NCBI GenBank assembly: GCA_019188255.1 | Contig: JAETXT010000005.1 | Span: 5,952,001 to 6,016,000 of the forward strand | DNA from: Verticillium longisporum | Lineage: Eukaryota; Ascomycota; Sordariomycetes; Glomerellales; Plectosphaerellaceae | Length of the DNA stretch: 64,000 bases | Reading direction: 5' to 3' | Shown: positions 58,928 through 64,000 of the stretch, in pieces | Layout of the letters: each line of letters starts with the position of its first letter | How positions within the stretch are numbered: position 1 is the stretch's first letter | Notes under the pieces: model-generated | What the model was told of the DNA's origin: nothing | Database searches by the model: none | Seen by the model: the letters and a program-made list of their open reading frames with translations, nothing else | Program-made: the position numbers and the translations under genes

Positions 58928-60145
58928 CTAGAAAGGCTGCGACTTCATAACAGCGTAGTTTATGTCCGGGCTTGCATCCGACGTAGCAGCTGCATCTGAA
59001 TCATCACCATTGCTGCCGTAGCCGTCCTCTGCCCTCGGATGTCTGGGAACATCAAATGATATGGACCTCCTCGCGCGTCGTCCCTCACGCGACTGCATCG
59101 AGCCGCCAGCCGACTGCTCGCGTGACGACTTTCTCGATTTGGCCGGGGCCTTGCCCTTGTCGTCGGGACTTTCAGTATCACTCGAATCCGAGATGGCGCG
59201 GATTCGTTCCGTCGTTTTCACGGAGGACGCACCCACAGACTGAGCGCGCGAGTGGGCGCGCGACAAAGGGTCTGCCGCTGTGGTTCCGGACAGCTCCGAA
59301 GCATTCGACAAATGACGTCGCGTCTGGCGGGCAGGCTGGCCAGTGGATTGGCGAGACGACTCGGCGCCGTCAACCTCGAGGGATCGGCGATCAGCGCGCC
59401 CGCGTTTGAAATTGGCGTTCAGAGCAGAGTCGACCGCTGTCTTGCCCGTGCAGGCGGCGACAATGTCGCGTTTGAGACGTGCGTGGGCGTCGCGCTCCAC
59501 CGGATCAGCCTGATTGACGCAGACTTCGTCGACCCAGAGAACAGTGAAGTTTCGCCTCTTGGAGCGGTCGCGCATGGCCAGCAAGGCGTCGTAGAGGCCC
59601 TGGTGGACAGTTGTTTGCATCCCATTGAGATGCATCGTGCGCAGCAAGTCTCCAGCCTCGTACTTGAGCATCTGAAATGGCACCTCGTGCAAGTCGGCGT
59701 GAAACAAAAGGGTTTCAAGAGGCTCTTCGGGGATGATGGCGGGAAGGACGAGGAGCAGTCGGATGAATTTGGGCCAACGAATGAGTCCATATTCAAAGCG
59801 TGGGGCGTCATCAAGAGTGGCCTTGGGGTTGGGATCAAAAGCATCACCAATGGAGATGGCTAAGTCATCGCTCAGGCGTAGCGTGCAGTACTTTTCACGC
59901 GTCGGTGGGAGGGCAGCGAATATCGGTGTGTCCGATGCGGGGATCACAAGGTTCGCAATGGTTGCCGCAGACGCGGCTGAGGCTTCTGAAGCATTCGTCG
60001 CGGTGGATGTCGTAGATTGAGTCGATGCTCGTTGATTGTCTTCTGGGTTCTTCTTTCTGCGACCCGTGACCTTGAAAAGCGTGTCTTTGAACGTCATACG
60101 CTTATTCAGGCCTTTGATGGGTTCCGAGCCAGGCATGGCCGTCAT
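58928..60145 (-). CDS. HET-motif protein (partial heterokaryon-incompatibility-like domain)
   Basis: 405 aa single-exon protein. I start at 60145 (MTAMPGSEPIKGLNKRMTFK); the open frame runs further 5' but that part looks like leader. At residues about 175-225 it has the HET-type sequence LLRTMHLNGMQTTVHQGLYD and VLWVDEVCVNQADPVERDAH, matching the conserved W-x-D-x-x-C-I/V-N-Q core of HET domains. The usual N-terminal and downstream HET blocks are not evident, and the last 170 residues are Ser/Arg-rich disordered sequence. It could be a HET relative with a regulatory tail or a diverged copy. Convergent with the Zn2Cys6 gene, 76 bp between stops. Confidence 0.7.
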   Translation of the reverse strand: MTAMPGSEPIKGLNKRMTFKDTLFKVTGRRKKNPEDNQRASTQSTTSTATNASEASAASAATIANLVIPASDTPIFAALPPTREKYCTLRLSDDLAISIGDAFDPNPKATLDDAPRFEYGLIRWPKFIRLLLVLPAIIPEEPLETLLFHADLHEVPFQMLKYEAGDLLRTMHLNGMQTTVHQGLYDALLAMRDRSKRRNFTVLWVDEVCVNQADPVERDAHARLKRDIVAACTGKTAVDSALNANFKRGRADRRSLEVDGAESSRQSTGQPARQTRRHLSNASELSGTTAADPLSRAHSRAQSVGASSVKTTERIRAISDSSDTESPDDKGKAPAKSRKSSREQSAGGSMQSREGRRARRSISFDVPRHPRAEDGYGSNGDDSDAAATSDASPDINYAVMKSQPF

Positions 60146-61053
60146 TTGCTTCGCAGGCAGCCGGGAAATCAAAGATTCAAGCCAACGGCGGCCATTGACA
60201 GGATGTGAGCTATTCTTTGCTGGCTCTATGCAGGTATAGTAGGCCAGGCGATGAGAAGGGATGCAGGCAAGGTGCGACGTGAACAAGACGTTTCGTGGCA
60301 GACAGGTTCTCGAAGCAAGACCGCAGCAAAAGAAGCTTCCGGCGAGAGACGCATCCAGCGCGAGGGCGTTGCCAAGTGGAAAAACATCCGCCTTCAATGC
60401 GTGTTTCTTGATAGTGATTGCGGCAACCGACACTCCAGGTATCTGTGGTTCGAGGCAGCTTCTCAACTGTGGTGAAATCGGCGAGGAAGATGCGGAGGAA
60501 GATGGCTCCTCATCAAGTTCCTCCACTGACAGTCATGAGTCGACGCTGCAGCGCCGTCCAGCTTGGATCAACATGCGGGATAAGAAGATAACATAAAAAG
60601 CAAAGTTTGTCTTGACCCCTGCGATTATTATGCCACGTCCATCTGGGGCGACAAGACTTTTAGGCCACTTGGCAGGATAGTCTGGGAGGATGTCATTCGA
60701 CCATCGGACACCCATGAGCCTTGGCCTTATTACCCGTCATTAGTCAATACCGAGGTTTTAGCTGTCGAATTAAGGTCTCATATTCGTTAAGATTATCTCG
60801 CCGCGTGACGGTGGCATTACGATTGCCAACACCCCGCCTCACGTTGCCGCCGTGCGTGTCAACTCGCCAGTGATAGTCTGCCAAACATCAATCTTGGGCG
60901 ATAGAGTATCATCAAGGCCAAAGGTGGCGTACGCCAGCGGTAACAACCACCTGTGTAGAGTCGCTGAAGCCATAGTCAGGGGTGCCCCATTGTATACGCG
61001 TGACAACACAGAACTTTTGGGAGCTGGGGAGCATGATTCGAGCATCAAGTGAT
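60146..61053. other. Intergenic, 0.9 kb
   Basis: No independent gene supported. The first 380 bp form the open leader of the HET-motif frame on the minus strand. Confidence 0.35.
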
Positions 61054-62124
61054 TCATGTAATTGTATTATTCCTCCATATCTCCCAAAATTCACTCGTCT
61101 CCGAATCTAAACCTCTCTCCTTGGTTTCAAGAGCCCAACCTACTGTCGCGTTCTCGGCATGGTCCAGCCACGGTGCCATGGCCTGGTCTCGGTACCCGGT
61201 TCCTGCGAAGTGAACCAGGAAGTCTCCCCGCCTCGCATGGTGCTGCTGAGAATTTGGGTCCGTCTTCAGCGGCTTAAAGTCTTCCTTGTTTTTGCCCCGC
61301 CCGTAGGCGTTGAACCACCAATGGGGCACCCATATCACATTTTCGTTGAAAGGGGCCTCGTGCAACAGTAGTTCCATGGCACTCTGCTCTGTAAAGGGTA
61401 GATCGGCATCAGGCCAGTAATGGCGGAGTGCGAGAATCGCCGAGAAAAGGTCGATGCTCCATCGGTTAATTCTCACGAGAAAGACACCGTTGTTGAGACC
61501 GTTCCAATCCTTTGTCGCGAGCAAGTATATGTTGTCTGCGATATCCTGCTGGGTATCGGATCCATTAATGTGTTGCATCGGAAATAGTAGAAAACTGAGA
61601 GGCGATCGGCAAGTATCGAGGATAATGGTATCGCGGTCGACCCAGAATAACCACTCGAGTTTTTCGGCCTCTGGTTTCTCCATCTCGGAAAGTAGAAGGT
61701 CAAGGATAAAAGCAGGCTTATTCCATAAGTCGTCGATGAGCATCGTAGCCAGTACATGAATGCCTGTCTCATGGATCGCATTGTGTAAAAAGTGTGTCCT
61801 CAAGGCACGTTGATAATGGATTTGTGGTGTACCAAAATGTGCAGTGACGGTAGCGAGTCGATCGTGACGTTCGGGAATATTGTTTATACGTTGGTGACAA
61901 AAGTCCGAGTGGTCCTTGACGTCGGGAGTTGACAGAGTCCATTCCGAAAAGAGGCATTTCGGCTTGCCATGGCAGTATACGTTATCGATGGGCGTTGGTT
62001 GGTGTTGGAATGGCAAAAAAGATCATACAAGACGGCTTTGGTGAAGCCATATAAGTTGCAAAACAACCAGACACAAAACACCACTGCCCAAAGCTTTCAG
62101 AACCCCGCAACTGAAGGATCTCAT
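61054..62124 (-). CDS. GMA12/MNN10-type glycosyltransferase, type II membrane protein
   Basis: Golgi-type alpha-glycosyltransferase (GT34 resemblance). Model: exon 62124..62029 and 61962..61054, 66-nt intron; 334 aa. The short first exon gives MRSFSCGVLKALGSGVLCLV VLQLIWL, a signal-anchor helix, which the long exon alone lacks (it has no good ATG at its open start). Catalytic region: EWLFWVDRDTIILD (the DxD-like metal-binding motif), LNNGVFLVRINRWSIDLFSA, PFTEQSAMELLLHE, NVIWVPHWWFNAYGRG, GDFLVHFAGTGYRDQAM. The usual role is adding galactose or mannose to N- or O-glycans; donor and acceptor cannot be told here. Intact. Confidence 0.8.
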
Positions 62125-63069
62125 AGCTGGCAACTATTGCGGTGTTTGCATACATAGTTCTGCTGAGTAGAAGAATAGAGAAGGGTTGCCCAACGCCATT
62201 TTCGACAGTGAAGTAGCAGGCTGCAGACACTTTTACAACCATCCCTCCACCGGGAGATAAAACATGTCCAAAGCGTTGAATCCTTGAAAAGCACTGTTCA
62301 TAAGCCTTACCTGATGCTCAAAGTAGATCTTCCGCCGACGCTTGTCCATCCCGAAATAACTGACTGGGATGTGGAATGTTGCTGCCTAAATACCCAATTC
62401 GAAGCTCGTATCTGCTATTTCCCGGCTTACGGACAACGAAAAGCCTTTGTAAGCGAGGTTTATTCCTGGGTCGAAACTTACCTAGCCTCGGCCGAAGTGT
62501 CGGATATGAGGCGCGTCACGACAACGCTGAGTCGATGGGCTGACAATACTTACAATGAGTCAGTAAACTGACGAGATGCATAGTGAGCTGAAGCTGCCCA
62601 CAGGCATCATTGCTGTTTCAAATTGTCAAACAATAGACAAAGGACGGCTGACAGGTATGGCATGGTAATTATTGACATCTTCTTAGTTTTGTGATAACTG
62701 GGGTTCCGTCAGGTCAAGCCACAGTAAGTCATTCGTTTGTATCAGCGGGATCAGTGTGACCTGCTGGGCAATCATTTCAGCAGCGGAAAGAAATAGCATA
62801 AGCGTGATAAATTCAGAACACATCTTCAAGATGTGTTATATTTACCTAGGATGCCCAATGCGATGGTAACCTCTGCTTTAACGCTAGACCACACACTTAT
62901 ATTTTTCATCACCCATTTTGATTTCCTCCTCTTTTCCCAATTTCCTAGAAGTCCGCCGCGTATTCCCCTGTGAACTCGTCATCGTATGCTCATGTTTGCG
63001 GCTGCTTCGAAGCGTCATAGAGTCGTTGTCAAATTGTCGTGCCTCCAGGGCAGTAGCTGCGGACGATGA
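62125..63069. other. Intergenic, 0.95 kb
   Basis: No gene supported. A 95-codon + strand ORF at 62284 has no recognisable domain. A/T content is slightly raised around 62800-62940. Confidence 0.35.
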
Positions 63070-64000
63070 TCACCATTCCTGACCAGCAATGAGTGTGGCA
63101 TCAGAGTTGTTTCGGAACTGATCCGCCATTTTTGGTTCTTCGAAGTCCTCCACAACGGGCACATTGTTGTGATCAGTTCTGTTGCCGTCAAATCTCTCAG
63201 CCGGCCAGCCCTGCATGGTAGCATCTGCTGGCACAACCTCGTCTTGCATGATGAGTGTGTGCTCGAGGAGGCAGCTACCAGGTTCCATGGTCACACCACT
63301 AAGAATGCTGCTTCCCGAACGAAGAACGCAACGGTCGCCAATCCTGACTTCGGCCAAGTCAAACTTGCCCCGAATATCCTTGTGCGTGACTAACGTGGCG
63401 TCGTCGATTGCGACGCGGTCCCCGATGGTCACCAGGTCGGGTTCCGTGAACATCAGGTTCGGCTTTCCGTTCGCGAACAGCGCTACGTCTTTGCCGACGG
63501 TAGCACCGAGAGCGCGATAGTACATGACCAGCCAGTGCGTGCCCGATAACATTCCTGGAACCCCCTTGCCACGACAGCAGCGGTAGACAAGCCTTTCCAC
63601 AGTCAGGAACAACTGCCTGCGCTGGCAAAATGGGCTTTGGTCCCAGTCTTGACTGCCTCGAGTGACGCGGCCGAGGAGAGCCCACTTTGCGCCGATGACG
63701 ATGCTCATAGCCAAGACGGCACTGCCAGTGGTGAGGGCAATCATGCTCAGACTTGAGAGCACCCACAAGGCTAGAACGTCGTAGTTGCTGGGCCGCTGCA
63801 GCATATGATCGTTGAAAATTCTACCCACAACCTTGATGGAACAGAACACTGGAACATTCCAAAAGAACACCGTGAAAGTCGATATAAAAGCCGAGTAGAA
63901 GAATACAAGAGCTGAGCTGGAGACGTGGTATGGGGCTTCACGTTGATAGAAGGCTTGCCTGAATGGTGTCGTTCCTGGGCTTTCGGTTGTTTGGCCTTCG
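63070..64000 (-). CDS. C-terminal part of an NRPS-like enzyme (multi-TM plus left-handed beta-helix region), cut by window end
   Basis: The frame is open from the window edge at 64000 to the stop at 63070, about 309 codons. It has hydrophobic segments (SSSALVFFYSAFISTFTVFF, DVLALWVLSSLSMIALTTGS, AVLAMSIVIGAKWALLG), then hexapeptide-repeat sequence (GATVGKDVAL, LVTIGDRVAI, EVRIGDRCVL, SSILSGVTME) typical of left-handed beta-helix acyltransferases, and a hydrophilic tail. This combination is the terminal domain of certain NRPS or adenylate-forming proteins (the Pls/PosA-type end). The adenylation and carrier domains would lie outside the window to the right, so this part is read by resemblance to that terminal domain only. 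Confidence 0.7.
   Translation of the reverse strand, partial: EGQTTESPGTTPFRQAFYQREAPYHVSSSALVFFYSAFISTFTVFFWNVPVFCSIKVVGRIFNDHMLQRPSNYDVLALWVLSSLSMIALTTGSAVLAMSIVIGAKWALLGRVTRGSQDWDQSPFCQRRQLFLTVERLVYRCCRGKGVPGMLSGTHWLVMYYRALGATVGKDVALFANGKPNLMFTEPDLVTIGDRVAIDDATLVTHKDIRGKFDLAEVRIGDRCVLRSGSSILSGVTMEPGSCLLEHTLIMQDEVVPADATMQGWPAERFDGNRTDHNNVPVVEDFEEPKMADQFRNNSDATLIAGQEW

Overview
The window reads as nuclear DNA of a filamentous ascomycete (Pezizomycotina, most likely Sordariomycetes). Evidence: short GT-AG introns of about 48-66 nt with CTAAC/CTGAC-type branch sites, two Zn2Cys6 regulators, a fungal PL4 rhamnogalacturonan lyase, a Sip5 homologue, and an AT-rich, TA-skewed block with the look of repeat-induced point mutation (RIP) that carries Fot1/pogo-type transposons. 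No tRNA, rRNA or CRISPR array was recognised.

Layout. 1-10.2 kb is housekeeping: 3' end of glucosidase II beta (ends KDEL), Rtf2, and the complete TOR kinase. 10.9-22.9 kb is accessory or regulatory: a Zn2Cys6 factor, a secreted rhamnogalacturonan lyase, a C2H2 protein and an eight-exon sugar-type MFS transporter. 25.3-44.8 kb mixes conserved and metabolic genes: Sip5, D-arabinose dehydrogenase (Ara2-like), a secreted heme (AA8) plus PQQ-dehydrogenase (AA12) fusion, actin-related protein Arp6, a spherulin/germin-like cupin, an F-box-like zinc protein and a Ufd1-like zinc-finger protein. 44.8-51.4 kb is a RIP-like AT-rich island holding two GC-normal DDE transposons in opposite orientation, with a nest of degenerate inverted repeats between them. 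A small secreted cysteine-rich protein lies 362 bp beyond the second transposon. 52.5-58.9 kb is a kynurenine-pathway pair (kynureninase and indoleamine 2,3-dioxygenase, divergent from one 443-bp promoter) followed by a Zn2Cys6 regulator. 58.9-64 kb holds a HET-motif protein, a GMA12/MNN10-type glycosyltransferase and the C-terminus of an NRPS-like enzyme.

A pattern runs through the window: otherwise intact genes are broken by single missing bases, nearly all in runs of 4-6 identical bases (three in TOR, one each in Sip5, the AA8-AA12 gene, Arp6, the cupin and transposase 1). Adding one base at each site restores a full-length family-like frame. Sequencing or assembly error is the simplest reading. 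Gene predictions from this sequence will be artificially split, and I annotate these as single genes.

Exon coordinates are my own splice models from donor, acceptor and branch sites and reading phase. They have no transcript support.
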